From NCBI GenBank assembly GCA_947630805.1, contig CANRIV010000003.1:1-64000 (forward strand): a DNA stretch of 64,000 nucleotides. Direction: 5' to 3'. Each line of letters begins with the position of its first letter. The stretch's first letter is position 1. The notes under the pieces were generated by a model that did not search any database, was not told where the DNA came from, and saw only the letters and a list, made by a program, of their open reading frames with translations. Of this stretch, positions 34,262 through 43,606 are shown in pieces. Origin of the DNA: an uncultured Lachnospiraceae bacterium (GTDB lineage: Bacteria; Bacillota; Clostridia; Lachnospirales; Lachnospiraceae). The translations under genes were made by a program, and so were the position numbers.

Positions 34262-34570
34262 ATGAACATAACAGACGTAAGAGTAAGAAAGATGACAAAA
34301 GAAGGAAAAATGAAGGCAGTAGTTTCTATTACAATTGATGATGAGTTTGTAGTGCATGACATTAAGGTTGTAGAGGGAGACAAAGGATTGTTTATTGCAA
34401 TGCCTTCGAGAAAAGCAGCTGATGGAGAGTATAGAGATATTGCTCATCCAATCAACTCAGGTACCCGCAGTTCAATACAGAGCATTGTATTAGATGCTTA
34501 TGAAAAAGCAATCTTAGAGCCGGAAGAAGCTCCGGCAGCAGAGACAGCAGAAGCAACAGAAGCGGAGTAA
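34262..34570 (+). CDS. spoVG: Septation/sporulation regulator SpoVG
   Basis: 102 aa. [49 protein letters not shown] matches SpoVG closely; an Ala/Glu-rich tail follows the conserved core (~residue 85). SpoVG binds nucleic acids and affects septation, sporulation and capsule in Firmicutes. It is only 18 bases downstream of glgD with AAAAGGAG before the ATG, so it is probably in the same transcript, ended by the large hairpin at 34604. Confidence 0.96.
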   Translation: MNITDVRVRKMTKEGKMKAVVSITIDDEFVVHDIKVVEGDKGLFIAMPSRKAADGEYRDIAHPINSGTRSSIQSIVLDAYEKAILEPEEAPAAETAEATEAE

Positions 34571-34603
34571 TTCATTTTCTTTTCGGAGAAATGAGAATAA
34601 GCG

Positions 34604-34668
34604 GATGTCCGGAGATGGCAGAGACAGACAAAGGGGTCTGTTATCTGTCATACCGGACATCTTTTTTA
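34604..34668 (+). terminator. Large terminator hairpin after spoVG
   Basis: GATGTCCGG (34604-34612) pairs with CCGGACATC (34653-34661), followed by T6. Inside, CAGA and ACAGAC pair with TCTG and GTCTGT, so the entire 58-base segment folds into one long imperfect stem. Confidence 0.85.
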
Positions 34669-34816
34669 TTTGCTGTGCCAAAATCCGTAAAATGGTTTTT
34701 ATTTATATTTTGAAAAAAATGAAAATTATCAAAAATTTGGGACTGATTTTGCCTGAAATTCAAAAAAAATATTCAGAATGTCAAAAAAAAGAAGGGATTT
34801 TTATGTAATGTGCTTA

Positions 34817-34872
34817 AAAACATTTTTTAGATTGAAACAAACAAAAAAATAATGATAAAATAAAAATGTTTT
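34817..34872 (+). promoter_or_regulatory. Promoter framed by an 11-bp inverted repeat, upstream of the 1223-aa gene
   Basis: AAAACATTTTT (34817-34827) and AAAAATGTTTT (34862-34872) are exact inverted repeats 34 bases apart. Between them lie TTGAAA (34832-34837) and TAAAAT (34856-34861), an 18-bp-spaced promoter. AGGAGG precedes the ATG at 34903. The remaining part of the 332-base gap is AT-rich with nothing recognisable. Confidence 0.5.
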
Positions 34873-34902
34873 AAAAGATCGGAGAAAAAACAGGAGGATA
34901 AT

Positions 34903-37900
34903 ATGAAGAAGTATTACCAAAAAATCTGGGCGATATTTTTGACCCTTGTAATGGTATGTTCTACTGTGACGGTAAGTTACAAAGTTGATGCGGCAGATAT
35001 CAATTCTGCACCGATGACGACGGAGAGTATTGATGATCCGGTGGAGCCTACAGAAAATGCAGAAGTATATTTTGTCAGTGCAGCGACAGGAAAACTGATT
35101 ACGCTGGATGGAATCCGTGATAATCCGATTGACTGTAAGCAGTTTTATGACAAGGACAGTGTACCGAAAAACGGTTTGTTTACCATATATTATGCAATCT
35201 GGAATGATAGAGAGGTTGTAAATTTTACGAATACTGCTACAGAGACCAGCTGGAAAGCAGATGGCAGCAAAGTATTTCAAATTGCAAAGAGGACCAATCC
35301 GAGTGGATGGGAATCGGTCCGCATGCAGGCGGTGGGCGAAGGAAATATAGCCTTTCAGACCAATGCCAATGAAAAATATTTTACGGTACAAGATGACAAG
35401 CTGGAGCTGGTAGAATTAAAAGAGAATGAGCAGCTCTCTTCCAACGAAAGATTTATCGCATATACGGATACAAAACCAAAAACGGCGAAAAAAGTGACGC
35501 TTTCAAATATTTCAGGGGATGATATTACGGTTTCCTGGGAGGGTGTGAACGAGTGCATATACTGTGGTTATGAGGTACTTTATTCCACGGAAGAAAATGG
35601 AACATATCAATCGGCCGGCAGGACAGAAAAAACATCTTTGCAGGTAAACGATTTGGACCTGAATACTACCTATTATTTTAAAGTCCGCACGCTGACCAAT
35701 TATCAGGGTGGGGTCTATGCAGACAGTAAGATTGCATATGCTACAACCTTAAAAGATCATAAGCCTTCCCGTGTTACCGGAATAGAAGCGAAAGAGACGG
35801 ATGGGAAAATCGTGCTGGATTGGAAAGAAGCAGCGAATGCAGGCCATTATAAAATCTATCGTGCGGTAAGCCGGTTTGCTGAATATCAGGAAATCGGAGA
35901 AACTGATTCCAATACTTTTACGGATCATGTGCCAAATTCATCGTCAAAGTATCAGAATTATCATAAAGTGCAGGCGGTAAACGACTCAAACGAGGGAGAA
36001 CTCTCTGCGCCTGCTTCCTTGGAAATAAGTATGTTTGGCAATAATATGTACATTTTCAATGAGACAGACAATCAGGACCAGATGGATGCCACGATTGAGA
36101 AAATTTTTGACGGGCAGCATTATAATCAGTTTGGAGAAGAACGGTATACATTGGCATATAAGCCGGGAGATTACACCGGTGCATCAGATGTCAATATGGG
36201 ATATTATACCCAGCTGCTAGGTTTGGGAAAAACACCTTATGACGTAAAAATACGTAATGTGCGCACGCCGGCAGCACTTTCGAAGAATAATGCCACATGT
36301 AATTTCTGGGTAGGAATCGAGAACGTTACCATAGCAGACTTGGACAATAATGATGATGTGTATTTTTCATTTCAGTGGGGCGTCTCACAGGCAGCGCCTG
36401 CGCGAAGACTCTATGTAGAGAGAAAAGCCTCTTTTGACTGGTATTCCGGCTGGGCCAGCGGAGGTTTTGTGGCAGACTGTTATTTTGAAAAGTCGGCAGG
36501 CTCTTATTCCCAGCAGCAGTATTATTATAGAAACTGTTATATTAACGGCGGGGTATATGGTGTGAACTGGAATCAGCTTATTCAGGGCTGCGAGGGAATC
36601 AATGGAAATAATTCAAAGGACAATACGGGAAAGCCTTTTTCTAATGCTGTAGCGCTGCTGCAGAACAACGGAGTTACGAACTGGGATCAGAGAGGCTGTA
36701 CTACGATGATTGACAATACGCCGGTCATTCGGGAAAAACCATTTCTGTATTTTGATGCGGCCGAAGACGAATACAAGGTGTTTGTTCCGGCAATGAGAAA
36801 AGATGCAAAAGGTGTGAGCTGGTCCCGTGAAAATATGGGAGAGGGCACATCCATCAGTGTAGATAAATATTTTTATGTGGCAAGACCTGACAGAGATACA
36901 GCGGCCACAATTAATAAACAGCTGAGACTTGGAAAAAATATTATTTTTTCACCGGGTGTTTACCATGCAGAGGAAGCAATACATGTTACAAAGGCGAACA
37001 CAGTCTTGTTGGGACTCGGACAGGCGACCATTATTCCGGATAATGAGGAGGCGGCGATTGTCACAGAGGATGTGGGCGGACTTGCTGTCTGCGGACTGAT
37101 TTTAGATGCCGGAAATCATTCCAAGACACTGCTGACGGTAGGAAAAGAAGGCTGTAACAGAGATCATTCTGATAATCCTACAGTATTGCAGGATGTAATT
37201 TATCGGGTAGGCGGTACAGGACATCTTGGAAGATGCGATAGCTGCCAGGTGATCAACAGCAATCATGTCATCATAGATCACACATGGATTTGGAGAGCAG
37301 ATCATGGAGATAATACGGGATGGTACAAAAACACATCGGATAACGGACTGATTGTAAACGGAGATGATGTCACATCTTATGGACTTTTTTGTGAGCATTT
37401 TCAAAAATACGATATTATATGGCGTGGCGAGAGGGGCAGTACTTATTTTCTTCAAAACGAAAAATGCTATGATCCCCAGAGTCAGGAGAGCTGGATGAGC
37501 CATGATGGCGAGAAAAAAGGATATGCGGCATATAAAGTAGCCAATAATGTCAAAGAGCATTACGCAGTAGCATTGGGCGTCTATGATGTATTTATCAATA
37601 CCAATGGGGCCAGTATATATCTGGACAATGCGATAGAAGTACCGGATTCAGAGAAGGTATTGATTGAAAATGCGTGTATTGTGGAAATTGCAAATGGCGC
37701 CGGACCAAAAGTGGGAATTAATCACATTGTGAATGGAACGACAGATGGAATCCGTACCGGTGAGGGAAATAACGGCGGATATGCGCTTCAAAGATTGCTG
37801 AATTATCGGAATAATCAATCAATTTCTCTTCCGGACTATTATGTCAATCAAGAAGATACCCATCCGCAGACGGAAGCAGGGATACCACCGACAAATGATG

Positions 37901-38574
37901 TGCAGGCAGAGAAGGATATTGTCAAAGAAGAAATGAAAAAAGAGGAGGAAATACCTCTCTGGGAGATGACGGAAGAAGATTATGATGAGAAGATAGCAGA
38001 GGGAGAAAGAGAAGAAGATAAAAATAATCCTCCGGCGCAGGAGGAACTGCCAACCAATCCCGGAAATGTGGAGAATCCGACAAACACAGAAAATCCGACA
38101 ACAGGAGAAAATGGAAATGCAGCAGACAGCACGGAGTTTCAAAAAAATCCGGAAAATAAAACCGATAGTAATGAGGCAGGAGACGGAGGAGATTTTTCGA
38201 AAACACCGCTGAAGGTGGGAACGAAATTTACAGCAGGAAAGTACTGCTATCGAATTTTAACTGTCAAAGGAAAGAAAGGTACAGTAGTCCTTATTTCCGT
38301 AAAGAACAGCAGTAAGAAGAAACTGAAAAAAGCTGTGATAGGGGCGACGGTAACGTACCAGGGGTACAGATTTAAAATAACAAAGATTGGAAAGTCGGCG
38401 TTTAAGAAGTGTAAAAAATTAAAAACACTGACTATCGGAAAAAATGTTATAGAAATAGAAAAGAAAGCATTTTATTACAACAGGGCGCTAAAGAAAATTA
38501 CGGTGAAAGGAAAGAAACTGCAGAAAATTGGAAAAAAAAGCGTTTTACAGAACAAAAAGGAAATTGCAAATTAA
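34903..38574 (+). CDS. Large secreted Fn3 / right-handed beta-helix protein with C-terminal LRR, frameshifted end
   Basis: 1223 aa. Signal peptide (MKKYYQKIWAIFLTLVMVCSTVTV...AADI). A beta-trefoil-like region (~45-190) is followed by two fibronectin-III domains (~200-285 and ~290-380: KVTLSNISGDDITVSW; LDWKEAANAGHYKIYRA). A ~650-residue beta-helix region (~385-1010: FVADCYFEK, IDHTWIWRADHGDN, NGLIVNGDDVTSYG) resembles polysaccharide-active beta-helix proteins; clustered Asp residues could be catalytic. A Glu/Asn/Pro linker leads to a Lys-rich BspA-type LRR_5 segment (IGKSAFKKCKKLKTLTIG). The last repeat breaks at an A8 run (38532-38539). Removing one A restores AFYRTKRKLQ and a Lys-rich end at 38629. 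Substrate unknown; GH87/GH55-like activity is only a guess. Confidence 0.8.
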   Translation: MKKYYQKIWAIFLTLVMVCSTVTVSYKVDAADINSAPMTTESIDDPVEPTENAEVYFVSAATGKLITLDGIRDNPIDCKQFYDKDSVPKNGLFTIYYAIWNDREVVNFTNTATETSWKADGSKVFQIAKRTNPSGWESVRMQAVGEGNIAFQTNANEKYFTVQDDKLELVELKENEQLSSNERFIAYTDTKPKTAKKVTLSNISGDDITVSWEGVNECIYCGYEVLYSTEENGTYQSAGRTEKTSLQVNDLDLNTTYYFKVRTLTNYQGGVYADSKIAYATTLKDHKPSRVTGIEAKETDGKIVLDWKEAANAGHYKIYRAVSRFAEYQEIGETDSNTFTDHVPNSSSKYQNYHKVQAVNDSNEGELSAPASLEISMFGNNMYIFNETDNQDQMDATIEKIFDGQHYNQFGEERYTLAYKPGDYTGASDVNMGYYTQLLGLGKTPYDVKIRNVRTPAALSKNNATCNFWVGIENVTIADLDNNDDVYFSFQWGVSQAAPARRLYVERKASFDWYSGWASGGFVADCYFEKSAGSYSQQQYYYRNCYINGGVYGVNWNQLIQGCEGINGNNSKDNTGKPFSNAVALLQNNGVTNWDQRGCTTMIDNTPVIREKPFLYFDAAEDEYKVFVPAMRKDAKGVSWSRENMGEGTSISVDKYFYVARPDRDTAATINKQLRLGKNIIFSPGVYHAEEAIHVTKANTVLLGLGQATIIPDNEEAAIVTEDVGGLAVCGLILDAGNHSKTLLTVGKEGCNRDHSDNPTVLQDVIYRVGGTGHLGRCDSCQVINSNHVIIDHTWIWRADHGDNTGWYKNTSDNGLIVNGDDVTSYGLFCEHFQKYDIIWRGERGSTYFLQNEKCYDPQSQESWMSHDGEKKGYAAYKVANNVKEHYAVALGVYDVFINTNGASIYLDNAIEVPDSEKVLIENACIVEIANGAGPKVGINHIVNGTTDGIRTGEGNNGGYALQRLLNYRNNQSISLPDYYVNQEDTHPQTEAGIPPTNDVQAEKDIVKEEMKKEEEIPLWEMTEEDYDEKIAEGEREEDKNNPPAQEELPTNPGNVENPTNTENPTTGENGNAADSTEFQKNPENKTDSNEAGDGGDFSKTPLKVGTKFTAGKYCYRILTVKGKKGTVVLISVKNSSKKKLKKAVIGATVTYQGYRFKITKIGKSAFKKCKKLKTLTIGKNVIEIEKKAFYYNRALKKITVKGKKLQKIGKKSVLQNKKEIAN
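38532..38539 (+). repeat. A8 homopolymer at an apparent frameshift
   Basis: GG-A8-GC inside the last LRR. With A7 the frame continues as IGKKAFYRTKRKLQIKGKK and ends at 38629 with ...ALKYKS; with A8, as here, it ends at 38574. The shifted frame fits the family pattern (IGKKAFY) much better. Confidence 0.75.
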
Positions 38575-38642
38575 GGGAAAGAAAAAAGCGAAAAAGGCAG
38601 TTTTAAAGGCGCTAAAATACAAATCATAAAAGAAATCTGAAC

Positions 38643-38687
38643 AAAAAACACCAAGATGATAAGGACCGTATCATTTTGGTGTTTTTT
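38643..38687 (+). terminator. Intrinsic terminator after the beta-helix gene
   Basis: AAAAAACACCAA pairs with TTGGTGTTTTTT, with inner GATGATA/TATCAT-like pairing and a T6 end. Confidence 0.85.
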
Positions 38688-38771
38688 AAAAATTCCTCCG
38701 CTTGTCCGGTTGAATAAAATGGGCAATAATAGTATGATAGAGATTAATATTGAAAAATATTGGGTGATAAT

Positions 38772-39326
38772 ATGTATGCAGTTATAGGACTGGGAAATCC
38801 TGACAAAAAATATAATAAAACAAGACATAATGTAGGTTTTGATGTGATAGACGAACTTGCAGAACAGATGGACGTGGAAGTTAAGACAAAACGGCACAGA
38901 GCGCTGTGTGGAATCGGTCATATCGGCGTAGAAAAAGTAGTGCTGGTAAAGCCACAGACCTATATGAATTTGAGCGGGGAGTCTGTGCGGGCTGTAACGG
39001 ATTTTTATAAATTGAATGTTGAAACAGACATTATCGTAATTGCTGATGATATTAGCCTGCCCACAGGAAAAATCAGAATTCGGGGAAAGGGAAGTGCCGG
39101 TGGACACAACGGCCTGAAAAGTATTATCGCCCATGTAGGGACGGACCGGTTTCAGAGAATCAAGGTGGGCGTGGGAGCAAATCAGGGAGATTTGGTAAAG
39201 CATGTCCTCGGAAAGTTTCCCAAGGAGGAAAGAGAAGTCGTGGATGAAGCCGTGCGCAACGCAGCATCGGCTGCAGAGGTTATCATACTTTGCGGCATTG
39301 ACGCCGCAATGAATAAATTTAATTAA
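38772..39326 (+). CDS. pth: Peptidyl-tRNA hydrolase
   Basis: 184 aa from the ATG at 38772; the TTG start used in the track (38760) adds four residues not expected in the family. Motifs: YAVIGLGNPDKKYNKTRHNVGFDVID (catalytic His in RHNVG), KPQTYMNLSGESV, VIADDISLPTGKIRIRGKGSAGGHNGLKSI and RIKVGVGANQGDLVKHVLG. It releases peptides from stalled peptidyl-tRNA. It is 74 bases upstream of mfd, the usual pth-mfd order in Firmicutes. Confidence 0.97.
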   Translation: MYAVIGLGNPDKKYNKTRHNVGFDVIDELAEQMDVEVKTKRHRALCGIGHIGVEKVVLVKPQTYMNLSGESVRAVTDFYKLNVETDIIVIADDISLPTGKIRIRGKGSAGGHNGLKSIIAHVGTDRFQRIKVGVGANQGDLVKHVLGKFPKEEREVVDEAVRNAASAAEVIILCGIDAAMNKFN

Positions 39327-39400
39327 AGGATGATGAGCGGATATTGAGGAATATTTTATGATATTCGGTATCGACAAAGATAGATTATGTGGAGTGTGGA

Positions 39401-42400
39401 ATGAACAGTTTTGATTATCCACTGTTACAATTAAATGAATATGAGCAGGTAAAGGACTGCATTTTACACAATAAATCCTGTCAGGTAACAGGGTGTGCAG
39501 ATTCACAGCTTGCCCATTTTATGAATGGTTTGAGCAATGGCTGTCAGCAGAAAGTCATTGTTACTTTTAGTGCCATAAAAGCAAAAGAATTGTATGAAGA
39601 TTTAAGAGGATTTACAGAGGATGTCGTTATTTATCCGTCAAAGGATTTTATATTTTTCAGTGCAGATGTTCATGGCAATTATATTTTAAAGCAAAGACTG
39701 GAGTTTATACAGAAAGTGGTGGAAGACAAGCCGTTTACTGTAGTACTGACGGCAGATGCTTTTATGGACAAAATTATGCCCCTGGAGCAGATAAAGAATA
39801 ATTATATTGAGATTCGCGAGGGAAATATCATCGAAATTGATGCGCTGAAAAAGAAACTGTTGAACATGGGATACGAGGCAGTAGAGCAGATAGACAGTCC
39901 GGGTCAGTTTGCTGTGAGAGGAAGTATTGTAGATATTTACACGCTGACCGATGATGTTCCTTATCGGATTGATTTTTGGGATGATACCGTAGATTTGATA
40001 AAGAGCTTTGAAGTTGAAAGTCAGCGCTCTATCGAAAATTTAGAAAAAATCAAAATATATCCGGCCAGTGAGTATTTTTTTACAGAAGAACAGATTGCGG
40101 ATGGAATGGAAAAAATCCGCATGGAGGCAGAGGATACAGTAAAAAAACTTCGAGATGAATTTAAGACGGAGGAAGCGCACAGACTGGGGCTTGCCGTAAG
40201 AGAGTTTTTAGAACAGGCACAAATAAATCCTTACAGCATGTCAATGGATAGTTATGTAAACTATTTTTGCGAAAATACAGTAAGCCTGCTGGATTATTTT
40301 GATCATCCGTTATTTATGATTGATGAGCCAAACCGTGTAGAAGAGCAGCTGCATGCGGTAGACGCTGAATTCCGGGAAAGTATGTCAAATAGACTGGAAA
40401 AAGGATATGTGCTTCCTTCTCAGACCAATATTATGTGGGATAAAGAGAGTATTCTTGCCCGGATAAATGAAGGAAATAAGATATTATTTACTACGATTTC
40501 CCAGCGCGTCAAAGCTTTTAATACGGATGATTTTGTGGAGGTAAATACACGCAATACCAGTCCTTACAACAGCAAGTTTCAGATGCTGGTGGAGGATTTG
40601 AAAAAATATAAAAAGCAGAACTATGCTGTTCTTCTGGTGACCGGGTCGGGGACCAGAGGGCAGAGGCTGGCAGAAGATTTGCGCCAGTTCGAAATCAGTG
40701 CGTTTTTTGAAGAGGATACGACAAGAGAGGTAAAACCGGGCGAGGTCATGATTGTGAAGGGAAGACTTCGCAAGGGATTTATGTATCCGATGGTAAAATT
40801 TGTGGCCATTTCTGACACGGATATTTTTGGGGAGAGAAAAAAGAGAAAACGCAGGAAACATGGTTATAAAGGTACTAATATTTCCAGTTTTACAGATTTA
40901 AATATTGGAGATTATGTAGTGCATGAAAATCATGGTCTCGGAAAATATATGGGGATAGAAAAAGTAGAAGTGGACCATGTTGTAAAGGACTACATTAAAA
41001 TTGAGTATGCCGGGGGCAGCCATTTATATATTCTTGCCACACAGTTGGACATGATACAAAAATATGCGGACAGTGAAGCAAAGCCGCCAAAACTGAACAG
41101 ACTGGGCGGTCAGGAGTGGAATAAAACAAAAAAACGGGTCAAAAAGGCTGTGGCAGACATTGCAAGAGAATTGGTGGAATTATATGCCGTCAGACAAAAT
41201 GGAGAAGGATACCAATTTTCAGAAGATACGCAATGGCAGAAAGAATTTGAAGAACTGTTTCCTTTTGAGGAGACAGAGGATCAGAAGAATGCTATCAATG
41301 AAGTGAAAAAGGACATGGAGAGTCCGAAAATCATGGATCGGCTGATTTGCGGTGATGTCGGATTTGGAAAGACGGAAATCGCAATCCGGGCTGCGTTTAA
41401 GGCAGTTCAGGATAATAAACAAGTGGCTTATCTGGTGCCGACGACTGTTCTGGCACAGCAGCACTATAAAACATTTAAGCAGCGGTTTAAGGATTTTCCG
41501 GTCAGAGTGGAAATGCTTTCCAGATTCCGCACAAAAGCTAATATTGAACAGAATATCAAAGATTTAAAAAAGGGATATGTCGATATCGTTATTGGTACGC
41601 ATCGGCTTCTTTCCAAAGATGTAAAATATAAAGATTTGGGATTGTTGATTATTGATGAGGAACAGCGTTTTGGTGTAAAGCATAAGGAGAAAATCAAAGA
41701 GTTAAAAAATAATGTGGATGTCATTACATTGACTGCCACGCCAATTCCGCGGACGCTCCACATGAGTCTGATAGGAATCCGGGATATGTGTGTTATGGAG
41801 GAGCCGCCACAGGACCGGATGCCGATTCAGACATTTGTTATGGAGTACAATGAAGAAATTACAAGAGAAGCGATTCACCGGGAATTATCACGGGGAGGCC
41901 AGGTATACTATGTTTATAACAGAGTGGCGGACATTGGTGAAGTGGCGGCAAGAGTTCAGAAACTTGTACCGGATGCCAGTGTGGCATTTGCGCACGGACA
42001 GATGCGGGAGCGGGAATTGGAAGACATTATGTATGATTTCGTGAACGGGGACATTGATGTGCTTGTCAGCACTACCATTATTGAAACGGGTCTGGATATT
42101 CCCAATGCCAATACCATTATTATACACAATGCCGAGCGGATGGGATTATCCCAGCTGTATCAGCTGAGGGGACGTGTAGGACGAAGCAATCGGATGGCTT
42201 ACGCATTTTTAATGTATAGCAGAAATAAGATGCTCACAGAAGTTGCTGAAAAACGGTTAGGGGCGATTCGTGATTTTACGGAGTTGGGCTCCGGTGTAAA
42301 AATCGCCATGAGAGATTTGGAAATCAGAGGAACAGGAAATCTTCTTGGGGCAGCCCAGAGCGGTCACATGGAAGCCGTGGGGTATGATTTATATTGTAAA

Positions 42401-42898
42401 ATGTTGAATCAGGCAATCGAGGCGTTAAAAGGAAAATCAATTCATGAAGATTTTGAAACAAAAATTGATTTAACCTGTGATGCGTATGTACCGCCATCTT
42501 ACATTAGAGACGAAGCGTTGAAAATGGATATTTATAAGAGGATTGCAGGAATTGAGACAAAAGAGGAATATGAAGATATGCAGGACGAACTGCTGGACCG
42601 GTTTGGAGATATTCCGATGCAGGTGGAGAATTTATTGCAGGTAGCATTACTGAAAGCATCGGCACATTCTGTTTATGTCACGGAAGTTTCCGGAAACAAA
42701 GAAAAAATCAAACTGGTAATGTGGAACGAGGCAAAAATAGATGTAGAGCGTATTCCGATTCTGGTAAGAGAATACAAGGGGAGATTAAAATTTGTACCAG
42801 GAGATAATCCATATTTTCTTTATACGCCAAAGCCCGGAAATGATACTGTGATTGAAAGAGCAGGAAAGCTGATGGAATCCCTTTCTACATTAAAATAA
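39401..42898 (+). CDS. mfd: Transcription-repair coupling factor
   Basis: 1165 aa from the ATG at 39401 behind GGAG; the GTG at 39389 is less likely. The UvrB-like N-terminal module includes GQFAVRGSIVDIYTL. The RNA-polymerase-interacting CarD-like domain begins NIGDYVVHENHGLGKYMGIE (~residue 500). RecG-type motor: CGDVGFGKTEIAIRAAF (Walker A), LIIDEEQRFG (Walker B), TLTATPIPRTL, and helicase C with IETGLDIPNANTII and QLRGRVGRS. The C-terminal TRCF domain is present. It removes RNA polymerase stalled at lesions and recruits UvrA. Confidence 0.97.
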   Translation: MNSFDYPLLQLNEYEQVKDCILHNKSCQVTGCADSQLAHFMNGLSNGCQQKVIVTFSAIKAKELYEDLRGFTEDVVIYPSKDFIFFSADVHGNYILKQRLEFIQKVVEDKPFTVVLTADAFMDKIMPLEQIKNNYIEIREGNIIEIDALKKKLLNMGYEAVEQIDSPGQFAVRGSIVDIYTLTDDVPYRIDFWDDTVDLIKSFEVESQRSIENLEKIKIYPASEYFFTEEQIADGMEKIRMEAEDTVKKLRDEFKTEEAHRLGLAVREFLEQAQINPYSMSMDSYVNYFCENTVSLLDYFDHPLFMIDEPNRVEEQLHAVDAEFRESMSNRLEKGYVLPSQTNIMWDKESILARINEGNKILFTTISQRVKAFNTDDFVEVNTRNTSPYNSKFQMLVEDLKKYKKQNYAVLLVTGSGTRGQRLAEDLRQFEISAFFEEDTTREVKPGEVMIVKGRLRKGFMYPMVKFVAISDTDIFGERKKRKRRKHGYKGTNISSFTDLNIGDYVVHENHGLGKYMGIEKVEVDHVVKDYIKIEYAGGSHLYILATQLDMIQKYADSEAKPPKLNRLGGQEWNKTKKRVKKAVADIARELVELYAVRQNGEGYQFSEDTQWQKEFEELFPFEETEDQKNAINEVKKDMESPKIMDRLICGDVGFGKTEIAIRAAFKAVQDNKQVAYLVPTTVLAQQHYKTFKQRFKDFPVRVEMLSRFRTKANIEQNIKDLKKGYVDIVIGTHRLLSKDVKYKDLGLLIIDEEQRFGVKHKEKIKELKNNVDVITLTATPIPRTLHMSLIGIRDMCVMEEPPQDRMPIQTFVMEYNEEITREAIHRELSRGGQVYYVYNRVADIGEVAARVQKLVPDASVAFAHGQMRERELEDIMYDFVNGDIDVLVSTTIIETGLDIPNANTIIIHNAERMGLSQLYQLRGRVGRSNRMAYAFLMYSRNKMLTEVAEKRLGAIRDFTELGSGVKIAMRDLEIRGTGNLLGAAQSGHMEAVGYDLYCKMLNQAIEALKGKSIHEDFETKIDLTCDAYVPPSYIRDEALKMDIYKRIAGIETKEEYEDMQDELLDRFGDIPMQVENLLQVALLKASAHSVYVTEVSGNKEKIKLVMWNEAKIDVERIPILVREYKGRLKFVPGDNPYFLYTPKPGNDTVIERAGKLMESLSTLK

Positions 42899-42927
42899 AA
42901 TACGATAAAGGATTGTGAGGAAGTGCA

Positions 42928-43587
42928 GTGAACAGAAAAAAGATAGTTTGTCTGGTATGGGCAATCTGTATTATAAGTTTTGTCACAGGATGTCAGAAGA
43001 AAGAAGAAAAACCAAAGCAGACAGTTGCGCAACCGGCTTATGATACGGTGGCAATTCATGCGGGAAAGACAGATGTCTATTTGGATGAGGCAAGATATTA
43101 TGCGTATACGGCACAGGCAACATATGAGACATATTATTTGTCAGAGGGAAAAGAATTGGACTGGAACAGTCAGATGCTATCCGGGGTAACCATGCAAAAA
43201 GGAATAAAAAGTATGGTTTTGGATGATATTTGTTATCGGGAATGTATCTATGCTTTAGCAAAGGAATACAATGTAACGCTCTCAGACAGCGACAAAAGTG
43301 AAATTGAAAATTCCGTGGACACTTTTTTCTCCCAGACAAATCAGCGTCTTCTTAAAAAAATAAATATTACAAAAAAACGTCTGATATTTGTGTTTGAAAA
43401 AAAGAAAATTGCAGAACGGATAGAAGAGATTATGAAAGCTTCCAATAAAGTCTCTCCGGAGAGCGTGTATGAAAATTGGAAAAAAGGAAATACTGTTACA
43501 GCAGAAAAACAATGGAAAATGATAGATTTTAAGGAACCAATATTTACCCTGAAGGATGTTAAAGAGACATTAGGCTCCGATTCATAG
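42928..43587 (+). CDS. Lipoprotein with SurA-N-like helical region, no visible PPIase domain
   Basis: 219 aa starting with GTG after GAGGAAG. A lipoprotein signal peptide ends FVTGC, with the Cys as lipidation site, followed by KKEEKPKQ. The remainder is mostly helical and resembles the N-terminal chaperone part of SurA/PrsA foldases (YLDEARYYAYTAQATYETYY ... SVDTFFSQTNQRLLKKINITKKRLIFVFEKKKIAERIEEIM), but it stops before any parvulin catalytic domain would fit. Probably an extracytoplasmic folding or assembly factor. It is 29 bases after mfd and 19 before the carboxypeptidase gene, a likely operon. Confidence 0.75.
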   Translation: MNRKKIVCLVWAICIISFVTGCQKKEEKPKQTVAQPAYDTVAIHAGKTDVYLDEARYYAYTAQATYETYYLSEGKELDWNSQMLSGVTMQKGIKSMVLDDICYRECIYALAKEYNVTLSDSDKSEIENSVDTFFSQTNQRLLKKINITKKRLIFVFEKKKIAERIEEIMKASNKVSPESVYENWKKGNTVTAEKQWKMIDFKEPIFTLKDVKETLGSDS

Positions 43588-43606
43588 CAGGTCATTGGAG
43601 GAGAAA

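Noticed and set aside
34605-34808. 67-aa plus-strand ORF after spoVG
   Set aside because: Covers the large terminator hairpin and its T-run; no ribosome binding site or domain.
34801-35391. 196-aa minus-strand ORF over the promoter and start of the beta-helix gene
   Set aside because: Overlaps the signal-peptide region of a real gene in antisense and has no initiation signals.
38571-39506. 311-aa minus-strand ORF opposite pth
   Set aside because: Lies antisense over pth, has Cys/His/Ile-rich composition typical of a shadow frame, no ribosome binding site, no recognisable domain.
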